From: an uncultured Bacteroidales bacterium
GTDB taxonomy: Bacteria; Bacteroidota; Bacteroidia; Bacteroidales; Muribaculaceae
Reading direction: 5' to 3'
Assembly (NCBI GenBank): GCA_900542185.1
Contig: UQMZ01000002.1
Location: 62,001 to 126,000 of the forward strand
DNA: 64,000 nucleotides
Within the stretch, counting starts at the first letter, position 1; each line of letters begins with the position of its first letter. Below the pieces are notes generated by a model. That model did not search any database. It saw only the letters and a list, made by a program, of their open reading frames with translations, and was not told the origin of the DNA. The position numbers were made by a program, and so were the translations under genes. Positions 40,981 through 48,907 of the stretch are shown one piece after another.

Positions 40981-41634
40981 ATGAAAAAATTTGTGATATT
41001 CGACCTTGACGGCACATTGCTGAACACCATAGCCGACCTCGGCAACGCCTGTAACCACGCCTTGAAGGAGGCGGGGTTCTCCACCCATCCCCTGTCGGCC
41101 TACAACTATATGGTAGGCAACGGCGTGCGCAAGCTCCTGGAGCGCGCCCAACCGGACGCGGGGCCGGAGACCATCGACGCCATGCTGGCCTCGTTCCGCG
41201 AGTATTACGATCAGCATTGCACCGACATGACAAAGCCATATCCCGGCATCCCGGAGCTTCTGCTTGACCTTCGCGACCACGACATAGCAATAGCCGTGAC
41301 CAGCAACAAATATCAGAAAGCCGTGGACGCCATCATCAGGCATTACTTCCCCGACATAGAGTTTGCGGCAATCCTTGGCGAAGTGTCGGACCGTCCCAAG
41401 AAACCGGATCCCTCCATTGTGTTCCAGGCACTGAGCGACCACCCGTGTCCGAAGCGGGATGTGCTGTATTGCGGCGACTCGGCAGTGGATATGGAGACGG
41501 CGCGCCGCGCCTGCATCGAATCTGTTGGCGTTACCTGGGGCTTCCGTCCCGTCTCGGAGCTGAAGTCGGCCTACGCCGACCACATCGTCTCCACCCCCTC
41601 CGAAATCCTCGATCTCGCCCTCGCAAAAGAATAA
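40981..41634 (+). CDS. HAD-superfamily phosphatase, phosphoglycolate phosphatase-like
   Basis: This 217-residue enzyme has all four HAD motifs: FDLDGTLLNT (I), VTSNKYQKAV (II), RPKKPDPSIV (III) and VLYCGDSAVDMETARRAC (IV), with a small helical cap after motif I. It resembles Gph, but specificity cannot be read from sequence; salvage of sugar phosphates would fit the upstream genes. It lies 17 nt after tamL and is followed by a terminator. Confidence 0.85.
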   Translation: MKKFVIFDLDGTLLNTIADLGNACNHALKEAGFSTHPLSAYNYMVGNGVRKLLERAQPDAGPETIDAMLASFREYYDQHCTDMTKPYPGIPELLLDLRDHDIAIAVTSNKYQKAVDAIIRHYFPDIEFAAILGEVSDRPKKPDPSIVFQALSDHPCPKRDVLYCGDSAVDMETARRACIESVGVTWGFRPVSELKSAYADHIVSTPSEILDLALAKE

Positions 41635-41666
41635 GTAAATAGTGACGAGTGACGAGTAAAAACATT

Positions 41667-41695
41667 GCCGGGAGCGTCTGTGTGACACTCCCGGC
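41667..41695 (+). terminator. Terminator after the HAD phosphatase gene
   Basis: GCCGGGAG (41667-41674) pairs with CTCCCGGC (41688-41695); an inner GTC/GAC extends the stem around a TGTGT loop. TTTCGCATTTTT follows. It closes the plus-strand run starting at 31.4 kb. A short GTGACGA direct repeat precedes it. Confidence 0.75.
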
Positions 41696-41767
41696 TTTCG
41701 CATTTTTCAGTAATTAAGATTTATGCTTATTCGGTATAAATGATTCCTTTGTACAGCCAGCCGAGTT

Positions 41768-44119
41768 TTACTTCTGGGTAATTTCGCCCTGCTCGTTGGC
41801 TACATACGCAGGCGTCGTGTCGAAGCGGACATAGCCATATTTGAAATCATTCTTGGTATAGTTCGAAGCACAGGTGTTGTCCTTCAGGAACTGATCTACA
41901 AATGCCTGACGTGCTTCGGGAGTGTCGCAAAGCGATGTGCCGCAAACCACGATAGCGCACGAGGTCTCTATGTCGGCCTGATCCTCCTCTTTCTGGCCCC
42001 AGCCTGCGAACTTATTGCCCTTCACGGTCACATTCACATCCGCATAGTTCTGGAACTGTATCGAATGGCCGAACGAGCTCTGGAAATCACAACCTGTGAT
42101 CTCCGCGTTGGCTGTCGCATCGCTCCGGGTACTGATTATCTCGATACCCTTACGGCACAGATAGCTCTTGCTGGACTTGTCTCCAAGTACGGCAGCCTTT
42201 GTGAACGTGCAGTTCTTTACGGTCACCTTCTCGGTGTTAGGCTGGGTCACATACATACCGCGGGATTTGACATTTACTATGTTCAGCGTCACTCCGGGCT
42301 TGCAGGTGATGTTGATAAACTGCTTGTCGCCCGATGCCTCGCGACAGTCGAAGTCCGCCACATTCATGGTGCAGCCGGTAAAAGTATTGCCGGAAACGTT
42401 GATAGAACCGTTCTTTACTATACGGCCCACTTCCGTGCCAAGAGCCTCGGCGGCATTTCCTTTGACAGTGAGGGTAGAGTTAGAGGCACGGTTGTTCTGA
42501 ACTTTTGTGGCCTGAGAAGGGGCCTGCGATATGCAGCCTACGAACACACCGCAATCGCGCATTGCCTCGACAGTGACATTATCGACCATACAGCCGGTCA
42601 CTTCACCCTTCTGAAGGAAACCGGTTATGGCTCCGGCCTTGTCACCGTCATTTCCGTTTTTGCCCATTGAAGACACTACCGATGAATTCTTGACAATGCA
42701 GTTAGTAATCTTAAGGTTAGCGGCATCGCCCGCATGAGCGTATCCGCAGATGACACCGGCAAAATGAGTACCCATTACCTTGGCGCCGTCAACTGTAAGA
42801 TTCTTGATTTCAGCACCGCTCTTGATGTATGCGAACAGTCCGGCCGCGTTGCTGTCGCCATTGGGAACCTCGATGCAATTAAGGTTACTGATAGTCTTTC
42901 CGTTACCGTCGAACGTGCCTGCGAAACCGTATGCGCCGTTGCTTGAGAAGTAGCCGATCGGGGTGAACATCTCATTGTTCATGTCAAGGTCTGCGTCAAG
43001 CCTGACGGCCTTGCCCTTGAAGGTATCGCCCTCTTTGACCAAAGCGGAAAGGCCGGCCAGCTGTGCGGGAGTCGTGATGGTGTATGTGGTGACGCCGGCG
43101 ACATCCTCCGAAGGAATGTTCTTGTCCACTTCGCCGTTCCACGCAACGTTATAGTCGGGTGTCTCGTAGTTCTGCTCCTTGACCACGTTGAATTCCGCGG
43201 GATTGGTAAGCAGGGCGCCGAAGATGTTGGTGCGGAAGTTGGCCTGTACCGGGGCGTTGGGAACGTTCACCACTGCGATTGCGTCAGTGGCCGTGGCCGA
43301 CGCGGCAGACTCAAGCTTCAGGTCTACCAGCGACGATGCCTGAGGCACCAACAGATACTGCATCGACAGATAGTCGTAGGTCTTTACCGCCTCGCCGTCG
43401 TCACCCTTGGGCTGATACGGGAAGTCCTCGGCAGCAGCGGGACGTGCGGCAAGTCCGTATGTCACATCCACCTGTGTGCCTTCCACCACATCCTTCGCAA
43501 ACATATCGAACTCGGTATAGCCCATAGTCGTGACCTTGGTGTAAAGGTTCTCCAGGTCATTCTCTCCGTAGATAACCTTCAGCACATCTTCCTTCAGGTC
43601 GGAGGTACCCCAGTTGATCTGCGCCACGGGACGGTAAAGGGTGACGGTCTCGTTGATGGCTGCGGTGACCTTGCCGGTCTCGAACAGCTGATAGAAGCAG
43701 TCGTAGCTGTCGGTGCTGTTGTACTCGGTCATCTTGCTGTAGTCCACCGTAATCTTCTTGTTCGCGGTGTCAAAGGTGTAGGGAGAGCCGTCCTTCAGGC
43801 TGGCGAAGAAGGCGATCCGGTAGCTGCGGCCGTTGGCCAGGTTAAGGCTTACGGTGGTCTGCAGCGAATTGCCGAAGTCCTGTTCCTTGGTGGTGGCAAG
43901 CAGTACATTGTCGGGGTCGGTGACGTCATAGACGGCCACCTGCAGGTTCTCGGCTGTGAGTCCGTCGGAGAAGGCACGTGTGCCCGGGGTGCCGGGAAGC
44001 GTGACAGTGAAGTTCACGTTGCCGTCGCCCTCCGCTACCGGAGCATCCAGCTCACTGGAACATGACGCGAAGCCGAACAGCATTGTCGCTGTCGTAGCAA
44101 ATGCAAAAAACTTTTTCAT
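41768..44119 (-). CDS. Fimbrillin-like (DUF6562-type) lipoprotein with beta-helix C-terminus, large paralog
   Basis: A 783-residue surface lipoprotein with lipobox GFASC (Cys20). The N-terminal domain (about 30-310) matches the paralog at 46542-48479 closely: DGNVNFTVTLPG, TR-AFSDGLTAENLQVAVYD, LANGRSYRIAFFA, YRPVAQINWGTSDL. After a linker (about 345-390) the rest is a right-handed beta-helix of short repeated turns (ITNCIVKNSSVVSS, VTGCMVDNVTVEA, INVSGNTFTGCTMNVADF), as in pectin-lyase-fold adhesins and enzymes. Arg48 in GTPGTRAFS resembles a pilin maturation site. Last gene of a four-gene minus-strand locus; no catalytic residues assigned. Confidence 0.72.
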   Translation of the reverse strand: MKKFFAFATTATMLFGFASCSSELDAPVAEGDGNVNFTVTLPGTPGTRAFSDGLTAENLQVAVYDVTDPDNVLLATTKEQDFGNSLQTTVSLNLANGRSYRIAFFASLKDGSPYTFDTANKKITVDYSKMTEYNSTDSYDCFYQLFETGKVTAAINETVTLYRPVAQINWGTSDLKEDVLKVIYGENDLENLYTKVTTMGYTEFDMFAKDVVEGTQVDVTYGLAARPAAAEDFPYQPKGDDGEAVKTYDYLSMQYLLVPQASSLVDLKLESAASATATDAIAVVNVPNAPVQANFRTNIFGALLTNPAEFNVVKEQNYETPDYNVAWNGEVDKNIPSEDVAGVTTYTITTPAQLAGLSALVKEGDTFKGKAVRLDADLDMNNEMFTPIGYFSSNGAYGFAGTFDGNGKTISNLNCIEVPNGDSNAAGLFAYIKSGAEIKNLTVDGAKVMGTHFAGVICGYAHAGDAANLKITNCIVKNSSVVSSMGKNGNDGDKAGAITGFLQKGEVTGCMVDNVTVEAMRDCGVFVGCISQAPSQATKVQNNRASNSTLTVKGNAAEALGTEVGRIVKNGSINVSGNTFTGCTMNVADFDCREASGDKQFINITCKPGVTLNIVNVKSRGMYVTQPNTEKVTVKNCTFTKAAVLGDKSSKSYLCRKGIEIISTRSDATANAEITGCDFQSSFGHSIQFQNYADVNVTVKGNKFAGWGQKEEDQADIETSCAIVVCGTSLCDTPEARQAFVDQFLKDNTCASNYTKNDFKYGYVRFDTTPAYVANEQGEITQK

Positions 44120-44151
44120 GTTATTATTATAGTTGGTTGATGTGCAATTTG

Positions 44152-45192
44152 TTATAGTTCTATATTGTATTCGCCGTCAAAGCCGGGGTCGATACCCACG
44201 CCGCCTGTGGCCTGCGACGTCAGGAAGCGTCCGCGCACTATGGTGTTGCGTCCCCGCATGGTAGGCACGTTGATGGTGGACGTGCTGCCTATCAACTCGC
44301 CGTCGGGGTCATATACTTCCATGCACACCGCCACGCTCGACTCGTGTCCGTTCACCATCACGTGGTCGAACCCGAGGTGTGCCTCATCGTTGGAAAGGAC
44401 GCTGATCTCTGCGTCATAGCTCATGCCGGTGGCCGAATCCACGGGCTTGTTCTGGAAGTTATCGAACTTTGAGGGCATATAGCCGGAATACACCATCCGG
44501 ATACGGTACCGGTTGATGTTGGGAAGCCGGTGCTCGATGTTGGCCGGAGGGCCCGCCTCGGGCTCCTCGCCTCTCGAGATATTGCGTCGCGTCATCTCGC
44601 GGTCCACGAAATCACTGATGTCGGTGGCGCGGAACTCATACCGGGCGAAAGGTCGCTCCAGCGTCATCTCCACATCCTGATGATACTCGGCGTTCATCGT
44701 GCTGGCCACTGTAAACGAGACGTTGCCGCGGAATGCGTCGCGCAGCTCGTTATTGCCGTTATACGGCTCGGCATATATGATGTTGTGGAATTCCGACGAG
44801 TCGAAGAAATAAGACGACTGCTGCGAGGCATCGGCATAATCGCTCCAGCAATACAGGTCGTAGTCCCCCTCGCTAAGCTGGATGGTCACTGTGAAATCGT
44901 TGCGGTCCAGGTCGGTCCGGAAGAAAACGAACTCGGCAGCCGGCACCTGGTCCAGTCCGGCGGAGTATGCCTTCAGATGATAGCGGCACACCACGGCGGC
45001 ATCCTGACGCGTTACGGTCATCTCGGTATGAGTCCATTCCTGAAGATGACGTATGGTCAGCGTGATGTCACGCTTCGGCATTGTGTTCTCGGGGAACTCG
45101 TGCACGCACGACGTCTGGATCAGCGCGCCGGCCAGCACAAAGACCGCTGTCAGAATCCGGTATGCCGGTGACATGAATCCCAAAGGTTTCAT
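44152..45192 (-). CDS. Fimbrillin-like lipoprotein, possible Mfa2/FimB-type anchor
   Basis: A 346-residue lipoprotein with signal peptide and lipobox IQTSC (Cys29). The body is strand-rich: RDITLTIRHLQEWTHTEMTV, EGDYDLYCWSDYADAS, VEMTLERPFARYEFRATD and NTIVRGRFLTSQATGGVGID. This order of segments resembles fimbrillin-related anchor proteins (Mfa2/FimB or DUF6562-like). Its start overlaps the DUF3575 gene stop by 4 nt and it precedes the large beta-helix lipoprotein by 32 nt, so it is probably part of one surface assembly. Exact family is uncertain. Confidence 0.55.
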   Translation of the reverse strand: MKPLGFMSPAYRILTAVFVLAGALIQTSCVHEFPENTMPKRDITLTIRHLQEWTHTEMTVTRQDAAVVCRYHLKAYSAGLDQVPAAEFVFFRTDLDRNDFTVTIQLSEGDYDLYCWSDYADASQQSSYFFDSSEFHNIIYAEPYNGNNELRDAFRGNVSFTVASTMNAEYHQDVEMTLERPFARYEFRATDISDFVDREMTRRNISRGEEPEAGPPANIEHRLPNINRYRIRMVYSGYMPSKFDNFQNKPVDSATGMSYDAEISVLSNDEAHLGFDHVMVNGHESSVAVCMEVYDPDGELIGSTSTINVPTMRGRNTIVRGRFLTSQATGGVGIDPGFDGEYNIEL

Positions 45193-46436
45193 TTCCTGCC
45201 TCCTTTCTTCCTGACGTCAAACATATAGCACACCGACAGGGCGGCATTGTCTATGCCGTAGAAGGTACGTTTCTTGCGCCCCGCCAACAGACCGTTGGCC
45301 TTGTTCACAAACATGTCGTAATCCAGGGCGTATATGCCGAAACCTACGGAACATTCCAGGCGCCACCGCTTGTTGCGGCTGATGTTGCAGCGGAAGCCGG
45401 CGTTGACGCCGCCGCCAATGGCCGGGGTCCGCCCGTCATGGTCCTGATAACGGTATGCGCCTTCGAACGCCACGTTGTACCATCCCAATCCGAAATGCGG
45501 GGCTACGAAAAATCCCTGGTTGTCGTGACGGAACCAGTAGCGCACCTCGGGCATCAACGCGAACGTGCGGTACTTGCGCGTGCGCTGGAAGTAATCGAAG
45601 CCGCTATAATATATGGAGAGGTTTACGCTCCAGTGCTTGGCTATGTCGTACTCGCCGGCGAGGTTGATCCATAGCAGGAACCATGCCGGCACATTGGTCT
45701 TGAGGTATGCGTGGCGCTGCCACATCGGCAGTTCGGTCGCGGCCGGCACCGTGTCTGTTGCGACGGGAACTTCGGCTACGGGTTCCGCCGCAGGCTGTTC
45801 CACAACGGATTCTTCCACAACGGGTTCTTCCACAGTCTCGATGGTAGTGCCCTCGTCGGTCAGGACAGCCTCGAACTCCCCTTCGTCGGTGACGACCACG
45901 ATTTTGGCTCGGCGCACCTGCGGGAATACCTCGGCTGCCAGCCGGCGCCATACCTTGCCTCCGGCATAACCGCGCAACTTGGCCTCGCGGCGGTCGCCGT
46001 CCGGCTCGTTGTCGATGATGGCAAGTATATTGTCCTTGTCGCCGATGTCGCCGGCGGCTATCAGCCCGCGGGTCGTATCCCAGTCCTCGGCCACATTGCT
46101 GACGTTGATCAGCGAGACCGGAATACCCCAGTACCGGTTGAAATACCTGCGTACCGCTTCGGCACGATCTTCGGCCAGTCTGCTGTTGAAGGCATACGGC
46201 CCGTCGGGCGACGAGTAGCCACACACATCAAACCGTTCAAGATGGCCGGCTTTGTACCAGTCGGCGACCTTACGTCCCAGACTCTCCAGGCCGTCGTCTA
46301 TCACCAGGCTGCTCCTGTTGATGCTGAAGCCGGACGCGAACTCGCGCTCATCCCTGCTTAGCGCCGACGCGCTGATGCCTGTGGCCAGCACCAGTGCAAG
46401 GATGCACGTATGTATTGTTAGAATATATTTCTTCAC
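45189..46436 (-). CDS. DUF3575 outer-membrane protein with OmpA-like N-terminus
   Basis: A 415-residue exported protein: signal peptide (about 1-25), an OmpA-like half-domain (FDVCGYSSPDGPYAFNSRLA, EDRAEAVRRYFNRYWGI), and a Glu/Val/Pro-rich linker (VEEPVVEESVVEQPAAEPVA) at about 205-235. The C-terminal DUF3575 barrel is at about 245-410 (LKTNVPAWFLLWINLAGEYD, GFFVAPHFGLGWYNVAFEG, GGGVNAGFRCNISRNKRWRL). DUF3575 genes are common beside fimbrillin genes in Bacteroidetes. A role in surface display or anchoring is inferred from this neighbourhood. Confidence 0.8.
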   Translation of the reverse strand: MKKYILTIHTCILALVLATGISASALSRDEREFASGFSINRSSLVIDDGLESLGRKVADWYKAGHLERFDVCGYSSPDGPYAFNSRLAEDRAEAVRRYFNRYWGIPVSLINVSNVAEDWDTTRGLIAAGDIGDKDNILAIIDNEPDGDRREAKLRGYAGGKVWRRLAAEVFPQVRRAKIVVVTDEGEFEAVLTDEGTTIETVEEPVVEESVVEQPAAEPVAEVPVATDTVPAATELPMWQRHAYLKTNVPAWFLLWINLAGEYDIAKHWSVNLSIYYSGFDYFQRTRKYRTFALMPEVRYWFRHDNQGFFVAPHFGLGWYNVAFEGAYRYQDHDGRTPAIGGGVNAGFRCNISRNKRWRLECSVGFGIYALDYDMFVNKANGLLAGRKKRTFYGIDNAALSVCYMFDVRKKGGRK

Positions 46437-46541
46437 GGTAACAAGTTAATATTACACCGGATTCAGGGGATTTTACAGATTAATACGCTGAGGCGGAGAC
46501 TGCGCCGCGACGGCACAGCCTCCTGAATCTCGGCATCGCTG
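46437..46541. other. 105-bp gap between the beta-helix lipoprotein and DUF3575 genes
   Basis: It carries GATTCAGG (46460-46467) and its reverse complement CCTGAATC (46522-46529), with GC-rich self-complementary sequence between. This could form a folded processing or attenuation structure separating two parts of the operon. No TAnnTTTG element was recognised on the minus strand. Confidence 0.35.
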
Positions 46542-48479
46542 TTATTGCTTTACTACTCGCCAGGTATATACCGGGTTGGTGGCGGCGGGAGTTATCTCCT
46601 CCCATACCGATCCCGGAGCAAGATATACGGAGGGATCGTCGTCAATCCAATTAGGCCATTCGCCCCCCTGGAATCCCCACGGCTGTTTCACGAACTCACC
46701 GGAAATGATGTTGCAGTCAAATTTCTTTCCGCTTCTGTTGTTATCGAAAACGATGGGTGCTTTATATTCTGTACCGGTTGAGTTTTTGCAAGAATATTTG
46801 CCGCCATCTATAGTCAGCTTGGAGCCTTCTGTCCATGCGGATTCTACATACAATACCCGGTCGGCCTCTGTATAGAACTCACAGTCTTTGAGCCTGCCGT
46901 CAAAGGGCTTGTCCATGGAAGCTGTTATCTCAAGGCCGCGGGCCTTACTGTTAATCTTCACATTTGTCAGATCAACATTTCCTCTGGAAAATATAGCGTC
47001 CCACATGTTGCCGCCATCACTGCGGAGACTTACATTTATTGTAGTATTCTCCATTGTGAGTGTACCGGAACTGTTGTGACGCACTGCCGTACAGTTCGTA
47101 GTAATGGTATTGTTTTTCACAGTCACGGGATTGACACCGGTATTGATTGCCGCTCTGTTTGACGCGTTTTCGGTACAGTTATACACTATATCGACTCCAT
47201 CAATGTTAAGTGTTCCTGTTTTGGTGACATGGAACAAGAAATCTCCGCCGTTAGCTTCAATTGTCCCGTTACCTGTCAATTCAACATAGCTGGCCACGTT
47301 GATAAGGTTGAGATTCCTTATTCTGTCTCCGGCATTGGGAGAATCAGGTGTGCCTACTCCTGTCAGATTCATTGTACCTTCGACATTGAGTTTCAGAGGT
47401 TTTGACAACTCTACGGTCTTGGTTACATCAGGCATAGTCAGGCTCTCGCCTTCGGGTATCACATAGTTTCCGCCGTTCTGCAGTGCGGCTACCAGCTCCT
47501 CATCGCTTTTCACTTCCACAGGCACCACAGGGAAATCATAGCTGTCGTTCCAGTTTTCATCCTTGGTTACAGTGAAATAATTGGGATTGGTCAGAAGCGC
47601 GCCGTAGATGTTGGTGCGGTAATTGGCCTGCACCGGCACATTGGTCACCGCCACTGTGCTCAACGGCTTTACGGCCGTAGTGCTGTTGGCCGTCTTCAGT
47701 GTTATGTCAATCACCGACGACGCTGCGGGCACCAGCAGGTATTGCATGGAGATGTATGCGTATTTATCGGACTGGACAGGGAAGTTTTCCTCGTCTGCCG
47801 GACGTGCCAGATACGGCAGCGTCACTTCCTCGGCTTCGCCTGTGACATCACTGCTGAACATGTCGAACGTGGTATATGCCTTTGTCGAGACCTCTGATAC
47901 AAGGTTGGCGGCATCCGCTCCGTATGCGTTGGGATCGACCACGGCCGGCTCGGCCAGGTCGGATGTTCCCCAGTTAACCTGTGCCACGGGGCGTTTCAGC
48001 GTCACAACATGATTGATGGCGCCGGTGATCTCGCCGGTTTCGTACAGCGTATAGAAGCAGTCGAAGGCATCGGTGTTGTAAGTCCCGGCCATCGCGCCAT
48101 AGTTTACGGTGATGGTCTTACTGTCGGCATTGAAGGTATATGCCCCGCCCTCCTTGTTCTGTGCGAAGAAAGCAATCTTATAGCTGCGGCCCGAGGCAAG
48201 GTTCATTGATACGGTTGTGGTAAGGGAGCCGGAGGCTGCCTCGCTGAACTTCTGTTCAGCCGGCGTCATGACAAGCGAGCCGGTCTCGGCGTCATACACC
48301 GCCATCTGAAGGTCGTTGGCGGTAAGTCCGTCTGCAAACGAACGTGTACCCATTTTCTCGGGAATAGTGACAGTAAATGTCACGTTGCCGTCACCCTGAG
48401 GCCCGGCGATATCCTCCTGCGAACAGGAGACAACTCCCAGCAGCATGGCGGCCGCCGATAATGCAAAGATTTGTTTCAT
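46542..48479 (-). CDS. Fimbrillin-like (DUF6562-type) lipoprotein with beta-helix C-terminus, small paralog
   Basis: A 645-residue lipoprotein, lipobox GVVSC (Cys19), Arg46 in KMGTRSFADG as a possible maturation site. The N-terminal domain (about 30-310) is clearly paralogous to the 783-residue protein (DGNVTFTVTIP, GLTANDLQMAVYD, LASGRSYKIAFFA, LKRPVAQVNWGTSDL). The C-terminal beta-helix (LNLINVASYVELTGNGTIEA, VTKTGTLNIDGVDIVYN, VKNNTITTNCTAVRHN) is not similar to the paralog beyond fold type. The ATG at 48479 is set by the signal peptide. First gene of the locus, under a consensus promoter with a leader of about 228 nt. Confidence 0.75.
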   Translation of the reverse strand: MKQIFALSAAAMLLGVVSCSQEDIAGPQGDGNVTFTVTIPEKMGTRSFADGLTANDLQMAVYDAETGSLVMTPAEQKFSEAASGSLTTTVSMNLASGRSYKIAFFAQNKEGGAYTFNADSKTITVNYGAMAGTYNTDAFDCFYTLYETGEITGAINHVVTLKRPVAQVNWGTSDLAEPAVVDPNAYGADAANLVSEVSTKAYTTFDMFSSDVTGEAEEVTLPYLARPADEENFPVQSDKYAYISMQYLLVPAASSVIDITLKTANSTTAVKPLSTVAVTNVPVQANYRTNIYGALLTNPNYFTVTKDENWNDSYDFPVVPVEVKSDEELVAALQNGGNYVIPEGESLTMPDVTKTVELSKPLKLNVEGTMNLTGVGTPDSPNAGDRIRNLNLINVASYVELTGNGTIEANGGDFLFHVTKTGTLNIDGVDIVYNCTENASNRAAINTGVNPVTVKNNTITTNCTAVRHNSSGTLTMENTTINVSLRSDGGNMWDAIFSRGNVDLTNVKINSKARGLEITASMDKPFDGRLKDCEFYTEADRVLYVESAWTEGSKLTIDGGKYSCKNSTGTEYKAPIVFDNNRSGKKFDCNIISGEFVKQPWGFQGGEWPNWIDDDPSVYLAPGSVWEEITPAATNPVYTWRVVKQ

Positions 48480-48710
48480 GGCTTTTAAAGTTGTTATTTT
48501 TGTATATGTCGTTACATTCAATTCAAGAATGATTCAATCTCCTATGCAATTAAGGATATTTCTCAGCCTTAGTATTCAATTTTAAGGTATGTGCGGCGTG
48601 CTTACTTTATTTATATCCTGCCTATAACAAGCGTTATTTTGCACTTATTTGCAATCCACAAATAGACTTCGTGTCTGTTATTGCCCCTTTGTTATATTAT
48701 TTTGTTTTCG

Positions 48711-48742
48711 CAAAGGTATGGATAATTTTTAATTATCGCAAA
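48711..48742 (-). promoter_or_regulatory. Promoter of the second fimbrillin-like locus
   Basis: On the minus strand TTTG (48742-48739), 20 nt, TACCTTTG (48718-48711). Predicted start near 48707, giving a long untranslated leader to 48479. Confidence 0.75.
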
Positions 48743-48777
48743 TAGAAATTAAAATATTTTATAATTTTATAAAAAAA

Positions 48778-48805
48778 GATAGTAAATATAGGAATATCTA
48801 CTATC
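48778..48805 (-). terminator. Terminator of the P-type ATPase transcript
   Basis: GATAGTA and TACTATC form a 7-bp stem, extended by ATAT/ATAT across one mismatch. On the minus strand it is followed directly by a T7 run. A second dyad, GCCGTC-ACT-GACGGC (48817-48831), lies just upstream on that strand. Confidence 0.65.
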
Positions 48806-48907
48806 TAAATCCGGTTGCCGTCACTGACGGCTTCGTACAATGACCTTGAGATCAATTTACCTATAGTATCGACACCTGCGACAGATGATGTTTGTCACAA
48901 TAATGCA

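Larger units (their letters stand above)
48480..48907. other. 428-bp intergenic region upstream of the fimbrillin-like locus
   Basis: AT-rich. From the high-coordinate side it holds a small dyad (48817-48831), a terminator for the P-type ATPase gene (48778-48805), the promoter at 48742-48711 and a leader of about 228 nt with no gene. I found no long inverted repeats of the kind that flank invertible promoters. Confidence 0.6.

Noticed and set aside
48480..48907. Phase-variable invertible promoter in front of the fimbrillin-like locus
   Set aside because: I looked for inverted repeats flanking the promoter and found only short terminator-like dyads.
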